A DNA stretch of 17,364 nt from a bacterium (GTDB lineage: Bacteria > SAR324 > XYD2-FULL-50-16): positions 1-17,364 of the forward strand of contig JAJRZQ010000034.1 in NCBI GenBank assembly GCA_024275165.1, read 5' to 3'. Below the pieces are notes generated by a model. The model was not told the DNA's origin, ran no database searches, and worked only from the letters and a program-made list of their open reading frames with translations. Of this stretch, positions 1 to 7,384 are shown one piece after another; the first letter of the stretch is position 1; each line of letters starts with the position of its first letter. The position numbers and the translations under genes were made by a program.

Positions 1-290
1 CCCTGCGGGTGCGTGGATTGAAACTTTTGGCTGATACATGAATTTCACCCCCGCTAAGGTCGCACCCCCTGCGGGTGCGTGGATTGAAACGCCATCTTTA
101 ATTTGATGCTTATCCAGATTTAAAAGTCGCACCCCCTGCGGGTGCGTGGATTGAAACCGATTGAGGCGTCTTTATAATTGCCCTCTGAAATGTCGCACCC
201 CCTGCGGGTGCGTGGATTGAAACGACCGGCTTGATAGTGGGTTAACATATAAACTCAAGTCGCACCCCCTGCGGGTGCGTGGATTGAAAC
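1..290 (+). CRISPR. CRISPR array, type I-C-like repeats, cut by the left edge
   Basis: Four complete identical 32-bp repeats lie at 59-90, 126-157, 192-223 and 259-290. The last 24 bases of a fifth occupy 1-24. Four spacers of 34, 35, 34 and 35 bp lie at 25-58, 91-125, 158-191 and 224-258. Each repeat begins GTCGCACCCC and ends TGGATTGAAAC. It contains a perfect 7-bp stem (CGCACCC/GGGTGCG) around a CCTGC loop, leaving an 11-nt tail, which is what Cas5d-processed type I-C repeats look like (family knowledge). In that orientation the leader would be to the left, outside the window, so 290 is the trailer end. The last repeat is as perfect as the others. No cas gene is present in the window, so the subtype rests on the repeat alone. 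The four spacers differ from one another; I recognise no target. Confidence 0.97.
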
Positions 291-441
291 AATATCTTTG
301 GGTGTCAGATCTGTCACTGTGTGCATCAATCCGGGATTGCAAAGATGCAAAAAACTGCATAAACTTAAAACAAGCTTAGAAAAAGGCAACTTGGACCTTG
401 CAGACCCCTTGAAATACTACAGGAACCTTAAAAACGAAACC

Positions 442-1056
442 ATGTCGTTACAAAATCACTGGCAAAAAATCTACCTGCATCAATCCCCAGATCATTTAGG
501 TTGGTTTCAGTCCCAGCCTTTGCAAGTCTTAAACTTAATTCAAGAATACCTGCCCGAGCGGCAAGCCCCCATCATTGATGTCGGTTCCGGAGTGAGCGGG
601 TTGGCGGGTGATCTGTTGGCCAAAGGATACCAAGACCTCACCTTATTGGATCTTTCCCAAGCGGCGCTTGATCAGGTGAAAAATCGCTTGGGCCCTGCCG
701 CAAAGCAGGTGCGTTACATCCAAGCCGACATTTTATCTCATCAACCCTCAAAAAAATATCAACTTTGGCATGATCGGGCTTGTTTTCACTTCCTTCAAAC
801 TCCTCTAGAGCGTGTCGCTTACCTCAAAACGCTTTTGCAAGCGCTTGCCTTGGGCGGTTTGGTTTTATTTTCCACCTTCAGCCCCCAGGGGCCGAAAAAA
901 TGCAGCGGGCTCCCGGTGCGTCGTTGGGGAGAAGAGGAATTAAGCAACGAGTTGGGGAGCAATTTCCTGCTGGTCACCTCGCAAAAGGAAGACCACCAAA
1001 CCCCTTCGGGTTCGTTCCAAGCTTACGGCATTTACCTCTTTCGGCGTATCAAATGA
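442..1056 (+). CDS. Class I SAM-dependent methyltransferase
   Basis: A 204-residue soluble methyltransferase with a Rossmann fold. The SAM-binding motif I is IIDVGSGVSGLAG at about residues 44-56, and the acidic end of strand 2 follows in LTLLDLS. HDRACFHFL (about 110-118) and KCSGLPV (about 153-159) are typical of a family of roughly 200-residue bacterial methyltransferases that begin HWxxxY...GWFQ. Their substrate is unknown; distant likeness to thiopurine-type enzymes is possible but unproven. I chose the ATG at 442 because the family start MSLQNHW lies there; the open frame extends upstream only to a TTG at 298, next to the CRISPR array, with no family sequence. There is no good ribosome binding site. 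The stop codon overlaps the gshB start (ATGA), so the two are probably co-translated, hinting at a thiol or detoxification link (inference). The 151 bp between the array and this gene hold no clear promoter. Confidence 0.88.
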   Translation: MSLQNHWQKIYLHQSPDHLGWFQSQPLQVLNLIQEYLPERQAPIIDVGSGVSGLAGDLLAKGYQDLTLLDLSQAALDQVKNRLGPAAKQVRYIQADILSHQPSKKYQLWHDRACFHFLQTPLERVAYLKTLLQALALGGLVLFSTFSPQGPKKCSGLPVRRWGEEELSNELGSNFLLVTSQKEDHQTPSGSFQAYGIYLFRRIK

Positions 1057-2030
1057 GTTCTCCCTTGCGCTTTTTGTTTCTCATGGACCCTTACGAGGCC
1101 TTAAACCTGGAAACGGAAACAAGCTTGCTCCTGATGAAGGAGCTGATTGAGCAGGGCCAAGAGGTCTTTTGGGTTGAAGAAGAGGATTTTACGCTAAGGC
1201 AAAACCAACTCGAAGCGACAACCCGCGCGGTTATATCTACTGCTCCTCTTACCTTGGATATCCCGACCCACTCCCCTTTGGCGGATTTTTCGGCGATCTT
1301 GATTCGCAAAGACCCCCCCTTTGATCTCGGTTATTATCACTTAACCCTGCTTTTAGAACACTTGCCCAAAAATCTGGTGCAGATCAATCCGGCTAAATCG
1401 CTACGCAACTTCAACGAGAAGCTTTTTGGTTTAAAATGGCCGCATTTTGTTCCCCCTACGATCACCACGGCCAACCCTAAAAGCATGCTCGCCTTTTTGC
1501 AAGAACAGGGTGAGATCGTTCTCAAACCCCTTGAAGATTGCTCGGGGCGGGGGATTTCTCGCTTAAAGGTAGAGGATTCAGGCGCGATAGGGCAGATTTA
1601 CGCCTTGATGCGGCCTACCCCGGAAAGCCCGATTCGCTATGTGACCGCGCAGCGGTTTTTGCCTCAGGTGGCAGAGGGGGATAAACGGGTTTATCTGCTT
1701 TGGGGAAAGCCGGTTGGCATGGTGAACCGGATTCCTGCGGAGGATGGTTTTTTAGGAAACATCCACCAAGGGGCCCGCTGTGTGAAAACGAGCCTAACCT
1801 TGAGGGAAGAAGAAATCCTTGCCGAATTGGCTCCGGTTTTGCGCCAAGAAGGGTTGGCCTTAGTAGGGCTCGACTTGATTGGGGAGCAAATTACCGAAAT
1901 CAACCTCACCAGCCCCTCGGCCTTGAGGCAGATCAATGAGGTCATGCAGACTCAGTTAGAGGTTGAAATGGTTCAGAGCTTGATCCGATTTGTTCAAGCT
2001 GAGGCCAAAGCAGCGGGAACCGCGGCTTAA
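1053..2030 (+). CDS. gshB: Glutathione synthetase (ATP-grasp)
   Basis: Cytoplasmic enzyme of 325 residues that joins gamma-glutamylcysteine and glycine using ATP, the second step of glutathione synthesis. The length fits the family (about 315). The N-terminal domain shows FLMDPYEALNLETETS, LIRKDPPFD (about 83-91), INPAKSLRNFNEKLF and the ATP-grasp segment VLKPLEDCSGRGISRL (about 155-170). GDKRVYL, the metal/ATP region ALVGLDLIG, and TEINLTSPSALRQI (about 281-294) with the conserved Glu and Asn complete it. The glycine-rich loop reads CSGRGIS rather than the GMGGASIF type of E. coli, a modest divergence. The ATG at 1053 overlaps the methyltransferase stop by 4 bp and places the conserved MDP near the N-terminus; the frame is open upstream to 780, but that part is methyltransferase sequence out of frame. 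No gshA lies in the window. Confidence 0.96.
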   Translation: MSSPLRFLFLMDPYEALNLETETSLLLMKELIEQGQEVFWVEEEDFTLRQNQLEATTRAVISTAPLTLDIPTHSPLADFSAILIRKDPPFDLGYYHLTLLLEHLPKNLVQINPAKSLRNFNEKLFGLKWPHFVPPTITTANPKSMLAFLQEQGEIVLKPLEDCSGRGISRLKVEDSGAIGQIYALMRPTPESPIRYVTAQRFLPQVAEGDKRVYLLWGKPVGMVNRIPAEDGFLGNIHQGARCVKTSLTLREEEILAELAPVLRQEGLALVGLDLIGEQITEINLTSPSALRQINEVMQTQLEVEMVQSLIRFVQAEAKAAGTAA

Positions 2031-2050
2031 AATTCCTGGTATTTTATCCC

Positions 2051-2085
2051 TGATTGCGTTAGTTTAGAGGAAACAAACGCAATCA
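2051..2085 (+). promoter_or_regulatory. Hairpin before the 7TMR-DISM kinase gene, with AGAGG in its loop
   Basis: TGATTGCGTT (2051-2060) is the exact complement of AACGCAATCA (2076-2085). Inside it, GTTT (2062-2065) pairs with AAAC (2071-2074), with one A-A mismatch between the two stems. The 5-base loop is AGAGG, a Shine-Dalgarno-like sequence. No T-run follows, so it is not a standard terminator. CAAACGCAAT at 2074-2083 recurs exactly at 2087-2096, where it runs into the kinase start codon; the left arm could therefore pair with either copy. It may be an RNA element affecting translation or a DNA palindrome bound by a regulator; the sequence does not decide between them. Confidence 0.6.
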
Positions 2086-2094
2086 GCAAACGCA

Positions 2095-4947
2095 ATGTCC
2101 CTGCGCTTTCGCCTTATTTTTTTTTTTCTGATCCTGTTTTTTCTTTGCGGCACTCTCCCTTTACAGGCCTCTCATCAATCCCAGCCGGGCTGGTTTGATT
2201 TAAAGGACTACGATTTCAGCAGCCGACCTGCCATGCTCAGGGGTTTGTGGGAGTTTTATTGGGCGGACTTTGTTCCCCCCAATGCCTTGAAAGGAAAGGG
2301 CCACCCCTCTTTTTGGGGCTTTGCCCCTGTACCGGGGAATTGGGCCCGCCTCAGCGGAGGCTCTCATCCCGTGCAGGGAACCGGATTCGCCACCTATCGG
2401 GCGCGGTTGCGGTTGCCGAAAAAGCGACAAGACTATACCTTGCGATTCAGCATGGTATCGAGTAGTTTTCGCCTTTTTGTGGATGGGAAGCTTTTATTTC
2501 AAAACGGTTATCCTGCCCAAAGCTCGGGCGAAACCGTCGCCGCCTTTCGCACCCGTTATATCCAGTTCAGTCATGCCGGTGGCGCAGCGGAAATCCTCGT
2601 GCAGGTCGCCAACTTTGACCATTATAAGGGAGGCATTCGTGTGGCCCCCCAACTAGGCCTGGCCCAAGACATGGCCTTTCGTCGTTATAAAGCCTTAGGC
2701 TTTGATTTTTTGCTCATCGGCAGTATCGGGTTCATGGCACTCTATCATTTGATTATCTATCTCTTGCGCCGGGAAGAGCCCTCAACCCTGTACTTTTCTC
2801 TCTTTTGCTTCGCTTTGGGGGTTCGGGCGCTGTTTATGAACGAGCAACCGATTTATTTGGCTTTTCCGCATTTGGATAGTCTGGTTTCGACCCGCATCGA
2901 ATTGATCGGCGGCTTTATTGCCGCGCCCGCGGTGCTGAATTACTTTCGCTACGGCTTTTGCCCCCACGCGGCTCGTTGGTGGTATCGCTTTTATGAAATT
3001 TCCTCGGCAATCTATATTCTGGCGGTTTTGGTTCTGCCGTTGCAATACTCTACCTTTGGGGTTCTTTTATATCAAATCGGCATTGTTTTAGGGTTACCCT
3101 ATCTCTTTTTGCTCTGGGTTCGGATTTGGCGCGAGGGAAACCGCGACATCTTGATTTTTGCCTTGGGCAATTTGGTTTTTATCCTCTGCTTCATCAATGA
3201 TTTTTTATATTACAACGAGTTGATCGCTACGACCGACTTAATCCCTACGGGTTTGTTTGTTTTTTTATTCAGTCAGACCTTTGTGCTGGCCCTGCATAAT
3301 GCCAAAGCCTACCGTAGTTTGGAGCAGGTTAGCGAGACGGTGCAAAAGCAGGCCTTGCAAACTCAAATCCTGCACCAAGCTTTAGAGAGCCGTTTTGAGG
3401 CGCAAACCAAAGACTTACAAGCGAGCGAAGAGAGATACCGGCATTTGGTCGAACTCGCTCCTTTGCCTATTGCCTTACTGGTTGAAGGCTACATCGTCTT
3501 TGCCAACCACGCGACCTTGCAACTTTTACAACTCACTTCCCGCGATTTACCCAGGGGAATCCGGTTGAGCGAGTTTGCGAGCGGAGAATCTCAAGATTTA
3601 CTCCAAGATGAATTGAGCAACTGCCTAAAAACCCAAAAACCATTGCTCGCTTTAGAGGCGCAATTTAGCATCGGAAAGCACAAGCTTCCTATCGAACTTT
3701 CCGCCGCGGCGGTGACCTTAGCGGGGAAGCCAGCGCTTTTATTGCTTTTACGCAATATCCAAGAACAAAAAAACTACGAAGAAAGCCTGCAAAAAGCGAA
3801 ATCCCTCGCAGAAGAGGCGGTTAACACCAAATCCGAGTTTTTAGCCACCATGAGCCACGAATTGAGAACCCCCTTAAACGGGGTTATCAGCATGGCCTTT
3901 TACCTACAAGAGACCCCTTTAAATGTGGACCAACAAGAGGGATTGCAGATTTTAACCCACTCGGCAGAAACCTTGTTGAGTTTGATCAATGATCTTTTGG
4001 ATTTTTCCCGTTTAGAAGCAGGTAAAGATCACCTTGAAAGCGAGCCCACCGCCTTGACGACTTTTGTTACCGACTGCGTCAATGGATTCGATCTCAAAGC
4101 CAAGGCCAAGGGAATCGCTCTCCAATTGTCGATTGACCCGGCTTGCCCTCAGGTTATTTTAATCGACAAAAATAAATTACGGCAAATTTTATTGAATTTC
4201 ATCGGCAATGCCGTCAAATTTACCCCTCAGGGACAGGTTGAGATTCGAGTGGAATTGGCCCCCGCAATTTGGGCCAACCCGAGCTTGAGTTTTGAGGTGA
4301 TCGACACCGGGGTAGGGATTGCCGAGGCGGATCAAACCCGGATTTTCGAGCCCTTTGAACAGGTCGATAGTTCCAGCCGGAGAGAATACGGGGGGACCGG
4401 GCTCGGCCTGGCAATTTGCAAGCGCTTGATCAACGCTTTAGGAGGAGAGTTCACCTTGATCAGCGCTTTAGGCAAGGGCAGCCGCTTTGCTTTTACCGTT
4501 CCCTACGAAGAAGTGGAGGAGCAAGAAGAACAATCCAAACCTCAAAAAAAAATAATTCCAGACTTTTCTCATTTAAATATTTTAATTGTCGAAGATGACC
4601 TAGCCAATCAGGCGATTTTAAAAAAGCTCTTGAGCGCGACCAAGGCAAAATTTGCCTGTTCCAGCCATGGAGCACAAGCTTTAGCTTGTCTGCAAAAAAA
4701 TAAATTTGATTTGATTTTAATGGATTTAGCCATGCCCGTCATGGATGGAATCACCACTACCCGCATGATTCGGCAAGGTAAGGAAGGGGTTTTGCAACCG
4801 AACCTGCCTATTTTAGCCGTTACCGCCCATGTATTGCCGTCGGCGCGCGAGGAATGCCTCGCAGCAGGAATGAGCGGTTTTTTGAGCAAGCCGGTTACGG
4901 GGCTAGCCCTTTACCAAGCGATCAGCAAACTGTTTTCAATAAGTTAA
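2095..4947 (+). CDS. Membrane hybrid histidine kinase, 7TMR-DISM sensor with PAS and receiver
   Basis: A 950-residue inner-membrane sensor kinase. Residues 1-26 form a signal peptide. About 28-195 form an extracytoplasmic beta-rich domain of the jelly-roll type found in 7TMR-DISM receptors, with LRGLWEFYW, VPGNW and FRLFVDG. About 200-402 hold seven hydrophobic helices. A coiled-coil stretch (405-445) leads to a PAS domain (about 445-565). HisKA contains MSHELRTPLNG with His588, and the ATPase domain has NFIGNAVKF, DTGVGI and GGTGLGLAI. A C-terminal receiver (about 827-945) has the acidic pair EDD, phospho-acceptor Asp877 in LMDLAMPVMDG, and a conserved Lys in LSKPV. All catalytic residues seen are intact. 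The extracellular domain suggests a small or carbohydrate-like ligand (inference). It starts 64 bp after gshB, behind the hairpin at 2051-2085; no ribosome binding site lies at normal spacing. No DNA-binding output domain is present. Confidence 0.93.
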   Translation: MSLRFRLIFFFLILFFLCGTLPLQASHQSQPGWFDLKDYDFSSRPAMLRGLWEFYWADFVPPNALKGKGHPSFWGFAPVPGNWARLSGGSHPVQGTGFATYRARLRLPKKRQDYTLRFSMVSSSFRLFVDGKLLFQNGYPAQSSGETVAAFRTRYIQFSHAGGAAEILVQVANFDHYKGGIRVAPQLGLAQDMAFRRYKALGFDFLLIGSIGFMALYHLIIYLLRREEPSTLYFSLFCFALGVRALFMNEQPIYLAFPHLDSLVSTRIELIGGFIAAPAVLNYFRYGFCPHAARWWYRFYEISSAIYILAVLVLPLQYSTFGVLLYQIGIVLGLPYLFLLWVRIWREGNRDILIFALGNLVFILCFINDFLYYNELIATTDLIPTGLFVFLFSQTFVLALHNAKAYRSLEQVSETVQKQALQTQILHQALESRFEAQTKDLQASEERYRHLVELAPLPIALLVEGYIVFANHATLQLLQLTSRDLPRGIRLSEFASGESQDLLQDELSNCLKTQKPLLALEAQFSIGKHKLPIELSAAAVTLAGKPALLLLLRNIQEQKNYEESLQKAKSLAEEAVNTKSEFLATMSHELRTPLNGVISMAFYLQETPLNVDQQEGLQILTHSAETLLSLINDLLDFSRLEAGKDHLESEPTALTTFVTDCVNGFDLKAKAKGIALQLSIDPACPQVILIDKNKLRQILLNFIGNAVKFTPQGQVEIRVELAPAIWANPSLSFEVIDTGVGIAEADQTRIFEPFEQVDSSSRREYGGTGLGLAICKRLINALGGEFTLISALGKGSRFAFTVPYEEVEEQEEQSKPQKKIIPDFSHLNILIVEDDLANQAILKKLLSATKAKFACSSHGAQALACLQKNKFDLILMDLAMPVMDGITTTRMIRQGKEGVLQPNLPILAVTAHVLPSAREECLAAGMSGFLSKPVTGLALYQAISKLFSIS

Positions 4948-5032
4948 GAAACCGTAAAAAGCCCAAAGGTTTTTTAACTTTCCTCATTCTATTCTAACAA
5001 TTTTATTTCATATTTAGGTTAGATCGGTTTTC

Positions 5033-5038
5033 AGGAGG
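5033..5038 (+). promoter_or_regulatory. Canonical ribosome binding site AGGAGG
   Basis: AGGAGG lies four bases before the ATG at 5043 and fixes that start. It is the only full-consensus ribosome binding site I found in the window, so this small kinase may be translated more efficiently than its neighbours (inference). Confidence 0.85.
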
Positions 5039-5042
5039 CAAC

Positions 5043-5906
5043 ATGAAATCAGAGGAACCTTACCAAGATCAAAGCTTGTTTGCGCCCTTGAAAAAGCGGC
5101 TGAAAAAACATTTGCGCCACACCCGAGTACTGGAAAAAGACCTCCGGCAGGCAAAAAAAATCCAGATTGAGCAGCAGCAATTGCTGATTCAGCAATCTAA
5201 AATGGCGGCCATGGGCGAAATGCTTGCCCTGATCGCTCACCAATGGCGGCAGCCCCTCAGCACCATCCACAGCATTACGGCGAATTTGAAAATTCGAGCC
5301 GAACTCAACTGCCTGACCCGAGAAGAGTTAGAAAAAACCTTAACCGAGATTGAACAGCAAAGCTTTTACTTAAACGAGACCATTACGGATTTTCGCAATT
5401 TTTTAAGCCCGACGAAATCGAAAAAAATTATCAGCCTGCAAGAAATCGTCAAGAATAGCTTAAAATTAATCGGTAAATCCTTAGAACAAAGTCAGGTGGA
5501 AGTGATTTTAAAGCTAGAGAGTTCCTTGCCCCAACTCTCCAGCCATGCCAATGAATTGATTCAGGTTTTACTCAACCTTTTAAAAAACGCGCAAGACGCT
5601 TTGCTGGCCAAGCCCGGAGGGAATAAAAAAATCTGGATTGAAAGCGGCGAGGACGAAACTCACCAGTGGCTCAAGGTGAGGGATAACGCGGGCGGAATCC
5701 CCTTAGATATTATAGAGTTGATTTTTACTCCCTATTTTACGACCAAGGACGCGCAAATCGGTACCGGGTTAGGGTTGCATATGTCTCGCATTATCGTAAC
5801 CGAGCATTGTCAGGGTCAACTCGATGTGGTCAATGACCCGGTCGGGGCCTGTTTTACCTTGCGCTTGCCCCAAAAGGCCGAGTATCGAGAAGCTCGGCAA
5901 GCTTAG
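5043..5906 (+). CDS. Soluble histidine kinase, HPK4-like
   Basis: A 287-residue protein with no signal peptide, membrane segment or separate sensor domain. Residues 10-60 are charged and helical, probably a coiled coil. The H-box is LIAHQWRQPLS with His66, the HxWRQPL form typical of the HPK4 group. The ATPase domain (about 175-281) has NLLKNAQDAL, DNAGGIP, FTPYFTTK and GTGLGLHMSRII. All catalytic motifs are intact. It lies 95 bp downstream of the large hybrid kinase on the same strand, with its own strong ribosome binding site. Without a sensor of its own it may read a partner protein through the N-terminal coiled coil, perhaps the kinase upstream (inference). No response regulator follows it; the next gene is convergent. 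The gap before it has no strong terminator, so co-transcription with the upstream gene is possible. Confidence 0.92.
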   Translation: MKSEEPYQDQSLFAPLKKRLKKHLRHTRVLEKDLRQAKKIQIEQQQLLIQQSKMAAMGEMLALIAHQWRQPLSTIHSITANLKIRAELNCLTREELEKTLTEIEQQSFYLNETITDFRNFLSPTKSKKIISLQEIVKNSLKLIGKSLEQSQVEVILKLESSLPQLSSHANELIQVLLNLLKNAQDALLAKPGGNKKIWIESGEDETHQWLKVRDNAGGIPLDIIELIFTPYFTTKDAQIGTGLGLHMSRIIVTEHCQGQLDVVNDPVGACFTLRLPQKAEYREARQA

Positions 5907-5912
5907 CTTGCC
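5896..5912. repeat. Perfect inverted repeat over the stop codon of the HPK4-like kinase
   Basis: GGCAAGC (5896-5902) and GCTTGCC (5906-5912) form a 7-bp stem around TTA; the TAG stop (5904-5906) sits at the loop. No T-run follows on either strand. It may aid termination or protect the mRNA end in the convergent spacer, but could be chance. Confidence 0.45.
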
Positions 5913-5937
5913 TCCAAGGCCAAATCCGGCTCGACCG

Positions 5938-5961
5938 GGCAGGCCTCATGCCTACCCTGCC
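5938..5961. terminator. Possible hairpin terminator between convergent genes
   Basis: GGCAGG (5938-5943) pairs with CCTGCC (5956-5961) around a 12-base loop, followed on the plus strand only by GTTTGTT. It lies in the 99-bp spacer between the plus-strand kinase and the minus-strand porin gene, where a bidirectional terminator is expected. The T-run is poor, so this is tentative. Confidence 0.3.
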
Positions 5962-6005
5962 GTTTGTTCCAGTCTTTTGCCGTCGGTAAATTACAGAGGC
6001 GGGGA

Positions 6006-7277
6006 TTAAAATTTCGCTCCGATCTGCACATAACCCCAGGTGCTGGAACGGGTCGTATCCCCCGTGCTGCCGTAGTTGACCTCTCCTTTGCCCGTATAGG
6101 CGGAATAACCCAATTGCAGGGCCACGGTTTTTGTGGGAATTTTTAAGGTCAAATCCGCCTCGCTGCCCATGCTTTGGTTGGGGTCGTAACTCCCGCTGGC
6201 CGTAGCAAAGTTGTGATAATTCAGGGCCAATTTCGCCCCGGCAATAGGGGCGCTAAGCTTGACATAACTATCGTTGATCCCTGTTGAAGGGGTGAACAAA
6301 AATTTGTCCATAAAGCCGAAATAGGCGTGATTGGTGGCATAGAGGGCATTGAAGGTATTCGACTCCCCTCCCCCCTTGACCTTGTCGCCCGAATATTGAT
6401 CCTGCCCCAAGCTAAAACCCAGCCCACTGAGTTTAGCCTTGAGCTCCAAGGAGTAAAAATTGGCCTTGTGTTTTTTTGCGGCGGTGACTTGACCGGTCTG
6501 GTTGCCCCCTTGGAAGATGAGGCCAAAGGCGCCAAATTGCTGCTTGATGTAAGCCCCGATGGTTTGCAAATGGTCAAAGGATACGGTTCCGCCCGGCTTC
6601 AGCCGCAGGGGTTTTTGCACTTGGTATAAAAAGGGATTGATCACCCCCTGAGCGATCTTAAAGGAGGTATGCAAGGCGTAAAAGGCCCCGTCATTGGTAT
6701 CCGCGGTGGAATCCGAGGTGACATTGACCATGGTGGGGTGGGTGTCGTTGGCAATGACCTGAGCGGCCACCACATCGGCGTTGAAATTTTCTCGTTGATA
6801 GGTCCAGCGAAAGGCGTCAAAAGTTTGAGGGTTTTGAATCCAGCCGATGTTCCCTACCAGGCGGGCATCATCGAAAATAATTTCTTGCCGCCCGATCTGC
6901 GCGTGGCCCTTGGGGGCCAAGAAATCGTCGATCTTCACATAGGCTTGGTGCATATCCAACCCGTTGGCCGAGGCATCGGTTCCCGTGTCGGTTACAGAGG
7001 GTGGGGGGAAAGCGTGATCCTCACCGCCCCAGGTGCGGCTGTCTTGAATCTGCAAAAACAGAGACAGGCCTTCCTTGGAGGAGCCTTCAACCTGGAGGCG
7101 AGACATCTGGGTGATCCAACTGCCCTTTTGATCTTTACCGACACCCAAGACCCCATCGGATGCCTGTTCCGCGCGGAGGCGGATGCTGCCGCCCCATTTG
7201 AGTTCCGCGGCCCAAAGGGAGGGGGCGGCTAAACTGACCGTGAGCGTTGTGAGGATCAATGCTTTTATCGTTTTCAT
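6006..7277 (-). CDS. Outer-membrane beta-barrel porin, alginate-export-like
   Basis: A 423-residue exported protein. MKTIKALILTTLTVSLA starts a signal peptide, with likely cleavage after SLWA (residues 20-23). The mature part is rich in alternating beta strands. It carries features seen in proteins annotated as alginate-export family porins: SIRLRAE near the N-terminus, LFLQIQDSRTWG, HQAYVKI, and IGRQEIIFDDARLVG followed by NPQTFDAFRW. The chain ends in YVQIGAKF; a terminal Phe is the usual outer-membrane assembly signal. The real substrate is unknown and need not be alginate; no polysaccharide genes are nearby. I chose the ATG at 7277, which directly begins the signal peptide and has AGAGG three bases upstream. 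An in-frame start at 7322 would add 15 residues before the signal. It lies 107 bp after the helicase gene on the same strand and is probably transcribed separately. Confidence 0.85.
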   Translation of the reverse strand: MKTIKALILTTLTVSLAAPSLWAAELKWGGSIRLRAEQASDGVLGVGKDQKGSWITQMSRLQVEGSSKEGLSLFLQIQDSRTWGGEDHAFPPPSVTDTGTDASANGLDMHQAYVKIDDFLAPKGHAQIGRQEIIFDDARLVGNIGWIQNPQTFDAFRWTYQRENFNADVVAAQVIANDTHPTMVNVTSDSTADTNDGAFYALHTSFKIAQGVINPFLYQVQKPLRLKPGGTVSFDHLQTIGAYIKQQFGAFGLIFQGGNQTGQVTAAKKHKANFYSLELKAKLSGLGFSLGQDQYSGDKVKGGGESNTFNALYATNHAYFGFMDKFLFTPSTGINDSYVKLSAPIAGAKLALNYHNFATASGSYDPNQSMGSEADLTLKIPTKTVALQLGYSAYTGKGEVNYGSTGDTTRSSTWGYVQIGAKF

Positions 7278-7312
7278 GTGCCTCTTGGGGATAAGGGGGA
7301 GAAGAGAGTTTA

Positions 7313-7341
7313 AAAGTATCATGGCCTCTTGAGTTCGACAA
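7313..7341 (-). promoter_or_regulatory. Possible promoter of the porin gene
   Basis: On the minus strand TTGTCG (7336-7341) and TACTTT (7313-7318) are separated by 17 bases, with TGA just before the -10 hexamer, giving an extended form. The -10 matches consensus in only three of six positions, so support is weak. It would give a leader of about 30 nt before the ATG at 7277. Confidence 0.3.
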
Positions 7342-7384
7342 TAGTCTTTCCTGATCCTCCAAAAGGGATGGCGCAGGCGGCTGC

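Noticed and set aside
313-344. Possible degenerate terminal CRISPR repeat (begins GTC, contains GGATTG near its end)
   Set aside because: It matches the repeat at only a minority of positions, and the implied spacer would be 22 bp instead of 34-35.
172-360. 62-residue minus-strand open frame over the CRISPR array
   Set aside because: It is made of repeat and spacer sequence, with repeated residues from the CRISPR repeats; not a gene.
780-1052. Upstream extension of the glutathione synthetase frame
   Set aside because: It overlaps the methyltransferase in another frame and has no family sequence; the family start is the ATG at 1053.
4948-5032. Terminator after the 7TMR-DISM kinase gene (AAACC/GGTTT with T-run)
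   Set aside because: The stem is only five mostly A-T pairs with a 14-base loop, too weak to call.
6669-7232. 187-residue plus-strand open frame opposite the porin gene
   Set aside because: The porin has a signal peptide, family motifs and a C-terminal Phe on the other strand; this frame shows no recognisable domain.
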